DNA of 64,000 bases from JAGOUU01 sp964387745 (GTDB taxonomy: Bacteria > Pseudomonadota > Gammaproteobacteria > JAGOUU01), in contig CAYLXL010000001.1 in NCBI GenBank assembly GCA_964387745.1, positions 81,033-145,032 of the forward strand, written 5' to 3'. The notes under the pieces are model-generated. The model was not told the DNA's origin, did no database searches, and saw nothing but the letters and a program-made list of their open reading frames with translations. The translations under genes were made by a program, and so were the position numbers. Below are positions 1-8,549 of the stretch, piece by piece. The number at the start of each line of letters is the position of its first letter. The stretch's first letter is position 1.

Positions 1-1
1 A

Positions 2-1048
2 TTATTAAATATTAAGCAAAAAAAATTAACCTGTGGTTTATCTGATGATTTAATTCAATTGATGAAACAAAGACTGCAGGCCAAACAGCAGGTGTTACTA
101 TTTTTAAATCGCCGTGGCTATGCGCCAGTTATCAAGTGTTCAAGTTGTGATTGGGGCGCTATGTGCCCGCGTTGTAATGTTTATTATACAGCACACAAGC
201 ATAATAATTTGATGATCTGTCATTATTGTAGTAGCCAAAAACAGTATATTAAAACTTGTCCGGATTGTCATAATGCAGACTTGGTTACTTATGGAGTGGG
301 TACTGAACAAATCGAGGAATACATTAGTGATATATTTAAAGAGTATGTATGCGTACGGGTAGATAGAGATGTTATTAAAAATAAAAAAGATTTAGATAAT
401 GTTTTAGATAAAATTAATCTGCATGAAGCTAATATTTTAATTGGTACGCAAATGCTGGCAAAAGGGCATCATTTTCCTAATGTATCATTAGTCGGTGTTT
501 TAGGTTGTGATAATAGTTTATTTAGCACAGACTTTCGAGCGCCAGAGCGTTTGACGCAATTGTTATTACAGGTTAGTGGTCGAGCCGGTAGAAGTAATAT
601 TGAAAGCGAAGTGATTATTCAAACCATGCAACCAGAGCATCAGTTGTTACAAGATATCCTTCATAAAGATTATTGGCAGATTGCTGAAGATTTGTATCGT
701 ATCCGTACGCAGGCTGATTTGCCCCCAGCTAATCATTGGGCTTTGTTGCGGGCAGAGAGTTACAATATTAATAACACGTTGGATTTCCTGACGTTGTTAA
801 AAAAAACTTTCAATGAGGTGGTTGCAAGTTCAGGTAATAAAATTAATGCTGGACTGCTTAAAGTATCGGGCCCTATTCTAGCGCCTAGAATAAAAAAGGC
901 AGGGTTATTCAGGGGCCAATTGTTGATATCTTGTAAAAAAAGAGCATATTTGCATACTATATTAAGCCAGTTTTTTACTATTATGAGCGATGTTAAGTCG
1001 GGCTCGGTTCGTTGGTCGATAGACATCGACCCTCAAGAGATATACTAG
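2..1048 (+). CDS. priA: Primosomal protein N' (replication restart helicase PriA), C-terminal part
   Basis: This is the C-terminal half of the PriA superfamily 2 helicase, which reloads the replisome at collapsed forks. The reading frame is open from base 2, so the gene begins before the window. The sequence shows the zinc-binding cysteine pairs (CSSCDWG.MCPRC and CHYC...CPDC), the helicase segment GTQMLAKGHHFP, the GRAGRS motif, and a C-terminal domain ending close to the usual IDIDPQEIY position. The zinc ribbons are the signature that separates PriA from other helicases. The 92-bp gap to argS has no obvious terminator. The identification is secure; only the N-terminal DNA-binding and Walker A part is missing, because of the window edge. 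Confidence 0.96.
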   Translation, partial: LLNIKQKKLTCGLSDDLIQLMKQRLQAKQQVLLFLNRRGYAPVIKCSSCDWGAMCPRCNVYYTAHKHNNLMICHYCSSQKQYIKTCPDCHNADLVTYGVGTEQIEEYISDIFKEYVCVRVDRDVIKNKKDLDNVLDKINLHEANILIGTQMLAKGHHFPNVSLVGVLGCDNSLFSTDFRAPERLTQLLLQVSGRAGRSNIESEVIIQTMQPEHQLLQDILHKDYWQIAEDLYRIRTQADLPPANHWALLRAESYNINNTLDFLTLLKKTFNEVVASSGNKINAGLLKVSGPILAPRIKKAGLFRGQLLISCKKRAYLHTILSQFFTIMSDVKSGSVRWSIDIDPQEIY

Positions 1049-1140
1049 TACAAATATGTTTAAAAAAATGCTAAATTAGCAAAAATATTGATTTGCGCAA
1101 GCATCCAATATTCATAATATTTAAGATGTGAGTAAATAAA

Positions 1141-2946
1141 ATGATGATTATTCGGCAAATGATAAAAATTTGGGTGGAGCAAGCAATTAGCGAGCTTCAG
1201 GAAAAGGGTATTTTGCCAAATAAGGATGTTACATTACCAGAAGTCGTAGTTGAGTCGACAAAAGATTCCAGCCACGGTGATTATGCAACCAATTTTGGCC
1301 TGATGGCGGCAAAATTAGTAAAAACCAACCCAAGAGCTTTAGCTGAAAAACTTATGGAAAGCTTAAAGCAGCATAAGCAGATTGAGAAAATTGAGATTGC
1401 AGGGCCCGGGTTTATCAACTTTTTTCTTGCACCTAGCGTTTATCATGCGGTAGTTGCCGATATCCATCAGTATAAACAAGAGTATGGTAAATCAGATCTG
1501 GGTAAGCAACAAAAAGTGCATTTAGAGTTCGTATCATCTAACCCCACAGGCCCTTTACACGTTGGCCATGGTCGTCATGGGGCTTATGGATCTTGCGTTG
1601 CTAATTTATTGGAGCATGTTGGTTATAAAGTCCACCGAGAATACTATATCAATGACGCTGGTCGCCAGGTACAGATTTTAACTTTAAGTACTTGGTTAAG
1701 ATATATTGAAATAATTAGTCAAAATCAAGCAAGTTTAACTTTCCCAGGTAAGTGCTACCAAGGCGAATACATAAAAGATATCGCCCAAGATTTATATAAA
1801 CAGTATGATCAGCAATTTGCCACTCAGGCGTTCATAGATGGTTATCGAGCGAAGATAGAAACAATTGCACTTGCTGATAATGATGAGTCGGGAGATGCTT
1901 ATATCGATCAGTGTATCGAGCATCTTAAAACGACAATTAGTGAAGAAAGTTTTTTGAAATGCCAAGATTTTGCCTGTACGAGCATTATAGCTGATATGAA
2001 AGCTGATTTAGCTGAGTTTGGCGTGGTGTTTGACGAATGGTACTCTGAACGTAAGATGGTGGAGAGTGGAGCAGTGCCAAGAGCGATAGAGGCGTTACGA
2101 GCTAAAGATTACTTGTATGAAAAAGACGGCGCTATTTGGTTTAAGACTAGTCAATTTGGTGATGAAAAAGATCGCGTACTTATTCGTTCAAATGGTCAAA
2201 ATACTTATTACGCGCCTGATATAGCCTATCATTTGAGCAAACTTGATCGCGGCTTTGATACAGTTATTGATATATTAGGTTCTGATCATCATGGTTATAT
2301 TCCACGCTTACGCGCTTGCTTACGAGCTTTTGATAAACCAGATGAAAAATTTATTACCAAATTAGTTCAATTCGTTGATTTATATCGTGGTACAGTTAAA
2401 GTTCCTATGTCGACTAGAACGGGTAGCTTTGTTACTTTAAGAGAATTACGTAATGAAGTTGGTAATGATGCTACTAGATTTTTTTATGTGGCGCGTAAGG
2501 TTGATCAATTAATGGATTTTGATATTGATCTAGCAAAATCTCAGTCAAATGATAATCCAGTTTATTATATTCAGTATGCGCATGCGAGAATATGTAGTAT
2601 TACTCGGCAATTGACAGAAAAGGGCTATGAATTTAAACATAGCTCCTTGCAAGAGCTATCGTCAAAACTTAATGTTCTAGACCAACCATCTGAAGTCGAA
2701 CTACTAAAACATCTGGGTAATTATATTGATATGATTCAAACTGCAGCCCTAGCCTATGAACCACATCGTGTAGTACAATATTTAAAAGATTTAGCTAATT
2801 TATTTCATAAATACTATAATGCCCACCCCATTATTGTAAACGACAGTGAGATAAGAAACGCTAGAATATGTCTAATTTTAGCAGTCAAACAAATAATCCA
2901 GAATGCTTTAAGTTTGCTAGGCATATCTAGTCCGGAGAAAATGTAG
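1141..2946 (+). CDS. argS: Arginyl-tRNA synthetase
   Basis: Class I aminoacyl-tRNA synthetase that charges tRNA-Arg. An N-terminal Add-1-like domain (about residues 1-110) precedes the catalytic fold with the HIGH motif written HVGH in SSNPTGPLHVGHGRHG near residue 140. The usual KMSKS loop is replaced by a PMSTRTGS segment near residue 425, as in many ArgS enzymes. The DALR anticodon-binding domain starts around NPVYYIQYAHARI. At 601 residues it is slightly longer than the E. coli enzyme. The first ATG is followed by others at residues 2 and 7; no strong ribosome binding site decides between them, so the N-terminus could be a few residues shorter. Only nine bases separate it from the SPOR-domain gene. 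Confidence 0.97.
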   Translation: MMIIRQMIKIWVEQAISELQEKGILPNKDVTLPEVVVESTKDSSHGDYATNFGLMAAKLVKTNPRALAEKLMESLKQHKQIEKIEIAGPGFINFFLAPSVYHAVVADIHQYKQEYGKSDLGKQQKVHLEFVSSNPTGPLHVGHGRHGAYGSCVANLLEHVGYKVHREYYINDAGRQVQILTLSTWLRYIEIISQNQASLTFPGKCYQGEYIKDIAQDLYKQYDQQFATQAFIDGYRAKIETIALADNDESGDAYIDQCIEHLKTTISEESFLKCQDFACTSIIADMKADLAEFGVVFDEWYSERKMVESGAVPRAIEALRAKDYLYEKDGAIWFKTSQFGDEKDRVLIRSNGQNTYYAPDIAYHLSKLDRGFDTVIDILGSDHHGYIPRLRACLRAFDKPDEKFITKLVQFVDLYRGTVKVPMSTRTGSFVTLRELRNEVGNDATRFFYVARKVDQLMDFDIDLAKSQSNDNPVYYIQYAHARICSITRQLTEKGYEFKHSSLQELSSKLNVLDQPSEVELLKHLGNYIDMIQTAALAYEPHRVVQYLKDLANLFHKYYNAHPIIVNDSEIRNARICLILAVKQIIQNALSLLGISSPEKM

Positions 2947-2955
2947 GGTAATATT

Positions 2956-3753
2956 ATGGCCATGAAGGACTATGCAAAAAAAAAACGTCGCAAAGTTGGT
3001 AGACGTGCAGAATATAGTAAATATGATGATTCAGATCGATCATTTGCCAAAATTGTAAGGTCAAATCGTTCGGGTCGTAAAAGTCTTTTATCTAACCCAA
3101 TGTTTTTGATGGTTTCTGCAGTTGGTTTAGTATTTTTAGGTTCAGTGATCTATTTAGAAGATTTTAAAAATCTTACAAATGATTTATTCCAGCCAGAGCC
3201 GCAAGTTGCCACAGCTGAAAAAACTCTAAAAGTTCCTAAAAAAACAAGGAATAATATAGAACGTGAATTAAGGGCAGAAAAAAAGGTACCGAAATTTGAG
3301 TTTTATCATACATTACCAAAAATGGTGGTATCAGATAAAGGTTCTTACGAGCCAGTCAAAGCGCCGGTTAAAGAATCAATTAAAGAACCAGTTAAAGAAG
3401 TAGCAAAAACTGATGAAGAATTAAAAGTTGCTAGTATATTAAATGGTGATACACCGCCTCTTAAGCTTGTAAAAGCAGATAAATCTGCTGGCACAGTCTC
3501 TAACCAGCCTCAAGGCAATAGCTATTTCTTACAATTAGCTTCTTTTAAAAACCTGAAAGATGCACAGAGTTTGAAGGCAAAATTAACATTATCTGGTTTT
3601 GATGTTATCATACAGACGGTATTACTACCGAGTGGTGAAACATGGCACCGTGTTAAAAGCAATAAAATTAATAATATTGAATTAGCCATGAATCTTCATT
3701 CTCAACTAAAAGTACATCAAATTGATTCGATAATANNNNNNNNNNATACTTGA
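2956..3753 (+). CDS. ftsN: FtsN-like cell division protein with SPOR domain (gap at 3' end)
   Basis: Bitopic inner-membrane protein expected to bind denuded septal peptidoglycan and activate division. A basic cytoplasmic head (KKKRRKVGRR) is followed by one transmembrane helix at about residues 50-66, a charged linker containing repeated VKE/PVK units (residues about 125-150), and a C-terminal SPOR domain from about residue 188 (SYFLQLASFKN...). The position between argS and hslV matches ftsN in other gammaproteobacteria. Ten Ns at 3736-3745 interrupt the last codons, so the true C-terminus and stop are uncertain; the in-frame TGA after the gap is only provisional. The family is clear; the name ftsN rests on synteny and architecture. 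Confidence 0.85.
   Translation: MAMKDYAKKKRRKVGRRAEYSKYDDSDRSFAKIVRSNRSGRKSLLSNPMFLMVSAVGLVFLGSVIYLEDFKNLTNDLFQPEPQVATAEKTLKVPKKTRNNIERELRAEKKVPKFEFYHTLPKMVVSDKGSYEPVKAPVKESIKEPVKEVAKTDEELKVASILNGDTPPLKLVKADKSAGTVSNQPQGNSYFLQLASFKNLKDAQSLKAKLTLSGFDVIIQTVLLPSGETWHRVKSNKINNIELAMNLHSQLKVHQIDSIIXXXXT
3736..3745. other. Run of 10 N (assembly gap) in ftsN
   Basis: Ten undetermined bases just before the apparent stop codon of the SPOR-domain gene. The true length is unknown, so the end of that protein cannot be read. Confidence 0.95.
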
Positions 3754-3787
3754 TGCTCAAATCTTTAAAGTTTATCGGGGGATTTAC

Positions 3788-4324
3788 GTGGAACAATATC
3801 GTGGTACAACCATTTTATCCGTACGCAGGGGGAATATTGTGTCTATTGGTGGCGATGGACAAGTCTCCTTAGGCTCAACAGTTATGAAGGGCAATGCCCG
3901 TAAGGTCAGAAGATTATATAAAGAAAAAGTTATCGCTGGATTTGCTGGTGGTACAGCTGATGCATTTACTTTATTCGAACGTTTTGAAGCAAAATTAGAA
4001 AAGCACCAAGGTCATTTAGTTCGTGCTGCAGTTGAATTAGCAAAAGACTGGCGCACTGATAAATTCTTAAGAAAACTAGAAGCTCTATTAGTTGTAGCTA
4101 ATAAGACAGATAGTTTAATTATTAGTGGTAACGGTGATGTTATTGAACCTGAAGATGGCATTATGGCTATCGGATCAGGTGGTATGTTCGCTAAATCGGC
4201 AGCCAAAGCATTAAAAGAAAATACTGATTTATCACCGGAAGATATAGTGAAAAAAAGTTTAGAGATTGCCGCAGAAATTTGCGTTTATACTAATAACTTT
4301 TTGACGATTGAAAATATTGAGTAA
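3788..4324 (+). CDS. hslV: ATP-dependent protease subunit HslV (ClpQ)
   Basis: Proteolytic threonine protease ring of the HslUV (ClpYQ) complex in the cytoplasm. The GTG start at 3788 has the purine run GGGGGA upstream. The product begins MEQYRG followed by TTILSVRR; removal of the short propeptide would expose the catalytic N-terminal threonine. The conserved segments GDGQVSLGSTVMKGNARKVR, AGFAGGTADAFTLFERFE and ELAKDWRTDKFLRKLEA are intact, and 178 residues is normal length. hslU follows after 30 bp, and the two are certainly cotranscribed. Confidence 0.97.
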   Translation: MEQYRGTTILSVRRGNIVSIGGDGQVSLGSTVMKGNARKVRRLYKEKVIAGFAGGTADAFTLFERFEAKLEKHQGHLVRAAVELAKDWRTDKFLRKLEALLVVANKTDSLIISGNGDVIEPEDGIMAIGSGGMFAKSAAKALKENTDLSPEDIVKKSLEIAAEICVYTNNFLTIENIE

Positions 4325-4354
4325 AATATTAAGTAATTGATAGGTGGTAGTAGT

Positions 4355-5701
4355 ATGTCGGCAATGACACCAAGAGAAATAGTTGAGGCATTAGATAAAA
4401 ATATTGTAGGCCAGAATGATGCTAAGCGCGCAGTTGCCGTAGCCTTAAGAAATAGATGGCGCAGACTGCAAGTTGATAAAAAGCTAAGACAAGAGATCAC
4501 TCCTAAAAATATTCTTATGATTGGACCTACAGGTGTAGGTAAAACTGAAATAGCCAGACGTTTAGCGGCATTAGCTCGTGCACCATTTATTAAAGTTGAA
4601 GCTACTAAATTTACTGAAGTTGGCTATGTTGGCCGGGATGTCGAACAAATGGTGCGTGAACTTGTCGATGCTTCAGTTAAGATGACTCGTGAGTTTGAAA
4701 TCGAAAAAGTAAAATATAGAGCCGAAGAAGCGGCGGATGATAGGTTACTAGACGCTTTATTACCACCAGCTCGCAGCGTACATAAACCTGATCAAATTGA
4801 AGAAATAGAGAAAAAAACTGAATCAGCTGCTCGCCAAGAATACCGCAAAAGATTAGCTAATGGCGATTTAGATGATAAAGAAATTGAGATCGATATAGCA
4901 GTTAGCGGTAAACATGTTGAAATAATGGCGCCTCCTGGCATGGAAGATATGACTAATCAATTGCAGGGTTTATTTCAAAATATAACAGGCGATCGCAAAC
5001 AAAAAAGAAAAATGCCTATAGGGCTTGCTCGCAAAAAGCTTATTGAAGAAGAATCAGCTAAATTAATTAATGAAGAAGATATAAAAAATAACGCCGTTTA
5101 TAATGCTGAACAAAATGGTATTATCTTTATTGATGAAATAGATAAGATTTGTTCAAGGCAGGGTACCAGTTCTAGCGCAGAAATATCTCGAGAAGGAGTG
5201 CAGCGTGATTTGTTACCAATTATAGAGGGGTCTACAGTCAATACTAAATACGGCTCAGTGCGTACAGATCATATATTATTTATTGCCTCTGGTGCTTTTA
5301 TGATGTCAAAACCATCAGACTTAATACCAGAATTACAAGGTCGTCTGCCAATAAGAGTAGAATTACAAAATTTAACTACCGATGACTTTGTTAGAATTTT
5401 ACATGACACGAGTGCATCACTCACAAAGCAATATAGTGCCTTACTAGCTACCGAAGGCGTTACTGTAGATTTTACTGAAGATGGCATTAAAAAAATTGCT
5501 GAGATTGCTTGGCAAGTTAATGAACGGACAGAAAATATTGGGGCAAGAAGGCTTTCTACCGTCATGGAACGGTTATTTGATGAATTATCATATAATGCAT
5601 CCGACAGAGGTGGCACTAACGTAATTATTGATGAAACGTTTGTCAGTAAGCATTTTGTTGATATAACAAAAGATGAAGATCTAACTAGATATATACTGTA
5701 A
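4355..5701 (+). CDS. hslU: HslU (ClpY) unfoldase ATPase
   Basis: AAA+ ATPase ring that unfolds substrates for HslV. The product matches the family from MSAMTPREIVEALDKNIVGQ through Walker A (GPTGVGKTE, about residue 56), Walker B with FIDEID near residue 255, and the conserved C-terminus ending DLTRYIL, which docks into HslV. I chose the ATG at 4355 over an upstream in-frame TTG at 4337 because AGGTGG lies just before the ATG and the family begins at MSxMTPREI. The intermediate I-domain (about residues 110-240) is present. The length of 448 residues is typical. Confidence 0.97.
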   Translation: MSAMTPREIVEALDKNIVGQNDAKRAVAVALRNRWRRLQVDKKLRQEITPKNILMIGPTGVGKTEIARRLAALARAPFIKVEATKFTEVGYVGRDVEQMVRELVDASVKMTREFEIEKVKYRAEEAADDRLLDALLPPARSVHKPDQIEEIEKKTESAARQEYRKRLANGDLDDKEIEIDIAVSGKHVEIMAPPGMEDMTNQLQGLFQNITGDRKQKRKMPIGLARKKLIEEESAKLINEEDIKNNAVYNAEQNGIIFIDEIDKICSRQGTSSSAEISREGVQRDLLPIIEGSTVNTKYGSVRTDHILFIASGAFMMSKPSDLIPELQGRLPIRVELQNLTTDDFVRILHDTSASLTKQYSALLATEGVTVDFTEDGIKKIAEIAWQVNERTENIGARRLSTVMERLFDELSYNASDRGGTNVIIDETFVSKHFVDITKDEDLTRYIL

Positions 5702-5706
5702 TAATC

Positions 5707-6462
5707 ATGAGTTCACAGCAGCAAAAAGAAACTACATCTTTTGGTTACCAAGAGGTGGAAACTAGTAAAAAACAAGAAATGGTAGCGACTGTTTTTCATG
5801 ATGTCGCTCAAAAATATGACATCATGAATGATCTCATGTCTTTTGGTTTGCATAGGATTTGGAAATGGTTAACCTGTTATCTTGCTGATGTAAAATCTAA
5901 TAGTTATATTCTGGATCTAGCAGGCGGCACAGGCGATCTAACTAAAATATTAGCCAATAAAATTAATGAACAAGGCAAAATAGTTTTATCAGACATCAAT
6001 AATTCGATGCTGCGTTGCGGTCGTGATAAATTAATCGATTGTAACTTATTACAAAATATAGAATACATCCAAGCTAATGCACAATGTTTACCATTTGAGG
6101 ATAATAGCTTTGATTTGGTTACGATGGCTTTTGGGTTACGTAATGTCACAGAAAAACAGTTAGCGCTTAATGAGATTTGTCGAGTTTTAAAGCCAGGAGG
6201 GCAATTATTTGTTCTAGAGTTTTCTAAGCCTAAATATGCTTTTTTAGAAAAGCTGTATGACGCTTATTCGTTTAATATTATTCCTGTTGTGGGTGAGTTT
6301 GTTACTGGCAAAAAAGAACATTATCAATATTTAGTTGAGTCTATACGAATGCACCCTGATCAAGAAAAACTCAAACAAATGTTCCTTGATGCTGGTTTTG
6401 CTCGTTGCCAATATAATAATTTCCATGGAGGTATAGTTGCACTTCATAGAGGTTATAAATGA
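5707..6462 (+). CDS. ubiE: Ubiquinone/menaquinone C-methyltransferase UbiE
   Basis: SAM-dependent methyltransferase for the C-methylation of the demethoxyquinol (and demethylmenaquinol) ring. The SAM-binding motif ILDLAGGTGDLTK lies around residue 62, with the downstream motif DNSFDLVTMAFGLRNV near residue 130. The N-terminal TTSFGYQEV and FHDVAQKYDIMNDLMSFGLHR segments are diagnostic. At 251 residues it is full length. It starts five bases after hslU and its stop overlaps the start of ubiJ by four bases (ATGA), so the ubi genes are translationally coupled. Confidence 0.96.
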   Translation: MSSQQQKETTSFGYQEVETSKKQEMVATVFHDVAQKYDIMNDLMSFGLHRIWKWLTCYLADVKSNSYILDLAGGTGDLTKILANKINEQGKIVLSDINNSMLRCGRDKLIDCNLLQNIEYIQANAQCLPFEDNSFDLVTMAFGLRNVTEKQLALNEICRVLKPGGQLFVLEFSKPKYAFLEKLYDAYSFNIIPVVGEFVTGKKEHYQYLVESIRMHPDQEKLKQMFLDAGFARCQYNNFHGGIVALHRGYK

Positions 6463-7103
6463 TAGCTCTTATCGAAGAAGCTGTATTATTAAATATTACT
6501 CGTGCATGCAACAATACTATAAGCGATCTGATTGAGGCTGACAGCAACATTGCTAAACAATTATTGAAGCTTGATAATAAAGTAATAAAAATAATAATTA
6601 AGCATTTTTTCTTATCGTATCTAGTGCGCTTTCAACAAGGCAAGTTGTTAATACAAGCGTCTGAAAATGCACAGGGTGAACAAAACCCTGATCTTACTAT
6701 TACAGTTTCCCCTATTAATTTACTTAAAATAAAATTAACTAATACTGATTTAGAGCAAGCAGTTAGAGCTAATGATATAGAATTTAATGGTAATTTGAAT
6801 CTAGCTATAGATATCCAAAGATTGGTTGATAAAACAGAAGTAAACTTTAAAGAAATACTGCAGGCGAAGCTTGCTGGACTTACTTCAGATGTTTTCTCAT
6901 GGCAGGTTGTTGGCTTTTTAGACCATTTTTTTTCAGTATTAAAGATAAGAAGAGAAGAGCTCGCACAGCAGGTTACTGATTTCTTACAGCTAGAAACTCA
7001 GTTATTGGTCGCTAAACCTGAATTAGAAAACTTTTGTCAAAGTGTGGATAGACTGCGTGATGATGTTGAAAGATTATCTGCTAGAGTAAAAAACTTAAAG
7101 TAA
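6459..7103 (+). CDS. ubiJ: Ubiquinone biosynthesis accessory factor UbiJ (SCP2 domain)
   Basis: Accessory protein of the soluble Ubi complex, thought to hold the lipid intermediates in an SCP2 sterol-carrier fold. The SCP2-like part covers about residues 15-120, and the C-terminal 50 residues form a charged heptad-like helix (VDRLRDDVERLSARVKNLK), as in known UbiJ proteins that pair with UbiK. Overall identity to familiar UbiJ looks low, which is usual for the family. The call rests mainly on position between ubiE and ubiB, length (214 residues) and the coiled-coil tail. Confidence 0.85.
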   Translation: MIALIEEAVLLNITRACNNTISDLIEADSNIAKQLLKLDNKVIKIIIKHFFLSYLVRFQQGKLLIQASENAQGEQNPDLTITVSPINLLKIKLTNTDLEQAVRANDIEFNGNLNLAIDIQRLVDKTEVNFKEILQAKLAGLTSDVFSWQVVGFLDHFFSVLKIRREELAQQVTDFLQLETQLLVAKPELENFCQSVDRLRDDVERLSARVKNLK

Positions 7104-7117
7104 AATTGGTTGCTAAA

Positions 7118-8527
7118 ATGATTGCAGAAATACAGAGATTTTCAAAAATACTAAAAGTAATTTATAAACATAGATTGTTTTGGTCGGTTAGAACTATTGC
7201 TGACAAGTCTGCAAAAAAAAGTGACTTAGCTAAAGCCGGTTGTAATTTAAGATGCGGCTTCGAGGATTTAGGTGTTTTGTTTATCAAGCTGGGACAAATA
7301 TTGGCAACTAGATTTGACTTGTTGCCAGTCGAAATAACAGCAGAATTGCGTAAGCTACAAGAAGATGTCAAACCGTTTGATGCAAGTGTGGTCAAAGCAA
7401 AAATAAAAGAAGATTTTGGTAAAGAATTTGATCAAATATTTACTGAGTTTTGTGATGTTCCGCTTGCTGCAGCTTCTGTCGCGCAGGTGCATACAGCAAA
7501 ACTCGCTGATAATGACGTTGTTATAAAAATCCTTCGCCCAGACTTAAAAAAAACTATTGCAGTAGATCTAAAGCTTTTAAAGTTTCTTATAAAAATAATT
7601 AGTCTATTTTATCCCGATCTAAACCGAGTTAATCCATCAGAACAGCTTAATGAATTAGAGCGGGTATTAACAGATGAACAAGATTTATTAAGAGAAGCCG
7701 CAAATGCATCACAATTGAAACGCACTTATTCGGATAGTAAATTAATTTATATTCCAAAAGTTCATTGGGAATACTGTAGTAGAAATATTTTAGTACTAGA
7801 ACGCATTTATGGTATTTCCATCAATAATATTGAAGAGTTAAAAAAACATAATGTTGATTTGAAACTACTAGCTAAAAAAGGCGTGGAATTATTTTTTACA
7901 CAAGTATTCGAGCACTGTTTATTTCATGGTGATATGCACCCAGGGAATATATTCGTTAATATAAACCCGCCATTTAGCGCAAGTAACCCAAGTTTCTATG
8001 CTGTTGATTTTGGAATTATGGGTACGTTGGGTCCTAAAGAACAATATTTTTTAGCTTGTAATCTTTGGGCCTTTATTAACCGTGATTATAGAAAAATAGC
8101 TGAATTACATATTGAATCTGGTTGGGTGCCGAGTGACACCCGAGTGGATGTTTTTGAAACGGCAATTCGTACGGTAAGTGAACCTATCTTAGAAAGAAAC
8201 ATTAGCGAACTTTCATTTGGGGAAATGTTCACTAGTTTGTTTGAAGTGGCTAAAGAATTTAATTTACAAATCCAGCCGCAATTATTGTTATTTAAAAAAG
8301 CATTAATTAATGTTGAGAGTATGGCTCGTCAATTAGATCCTGAGTTAGATCTTTGGTCAGCTGCTAAGCCTTATACTGCAAGTTGGGTAGAGAAAAAAAT
8401 TGGCTTTGCTGGTATAGTTAAAAAAATAAAAGATAATTTACCAGTTTGGGCGGGTTTTCTAATAGATTATCCAGAAATGAGCTTCAACTTCGTCAAATCT
8501 ATGACCAAGAATTATTTGAAATCATGA
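7118..8527 (+). CDS. ubiB: UbiB atypical kinase-like protein, lacking the C-terminal membrane hairpin
   Basis: ABC1/ADCK-family ATPase required for ubiquinone synthesis. The sequence shows the KLGQ signature (FIKLGQILATRFDLLP), the alanine-rich nucleotide loop AAASVAQVH, the catalytic HGDMHPGN and the VDFG metal-binding motif. An ATG at 7118 is preferred; a TTG at 7106 would add four residues. The protein ends at about 469 residues, whereas the familiar proteobacterial UbiB is about 540-550 with two transmembrane helices at the C-terminus. Here it stops at a short region ending FVKSMTKNYLKS with no clear membrane hairpin, and only 22 bases remain before pepP. It may be peripheral rather than membrane anchored. 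Confidence 0.93.
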   Translation: MIAEIQRFSKILKVIYKHRLFWSVRTIADKSAKKSDLAKAGCNLRCGFEDLGVLFIKLGQILATRFDLLPVEITAELRKLQEDVKPFDASVVKAKIKEDFGKEFDQIFTEFCDVPLAAASVAQVHTAKLADNDVVIKILRPDLKKTIAVDLKLLKFLIKIISLFYPDLNRVNPSEQLNELERVLTDEQDLLREAANASQLKRTYSDSKLIYIPKVHWEYCSRNILVLERIYGISINNIEELKKHNVDLKLLAKKGVELFFTQVFEHCLFHGDMHPGNIFVNINPPFSASNPSFYAVDFGIMGTLGPKEQYFLACNLWAFINRDYRKIAELHIESGWVPSDTRVDVFETAIRTVSEPILERNISELSFGEMFTSLFEVAKEFNLQIQPQLLLFKKALINVESMARQLDPELDLWSAAKPYTASWVEKKIGFAGIVKKIKDNLPVWAGFLIDYPEMSFNFVKSMTKNYLKS

Positions 8528-8549
8528 ATAAATTATAGAGGGAATTATA

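Noticed and set aside
760..1026. Minus-strand frame inside priA
   Set aside because: Shadow of the strongly conserved PriA coding sequence.
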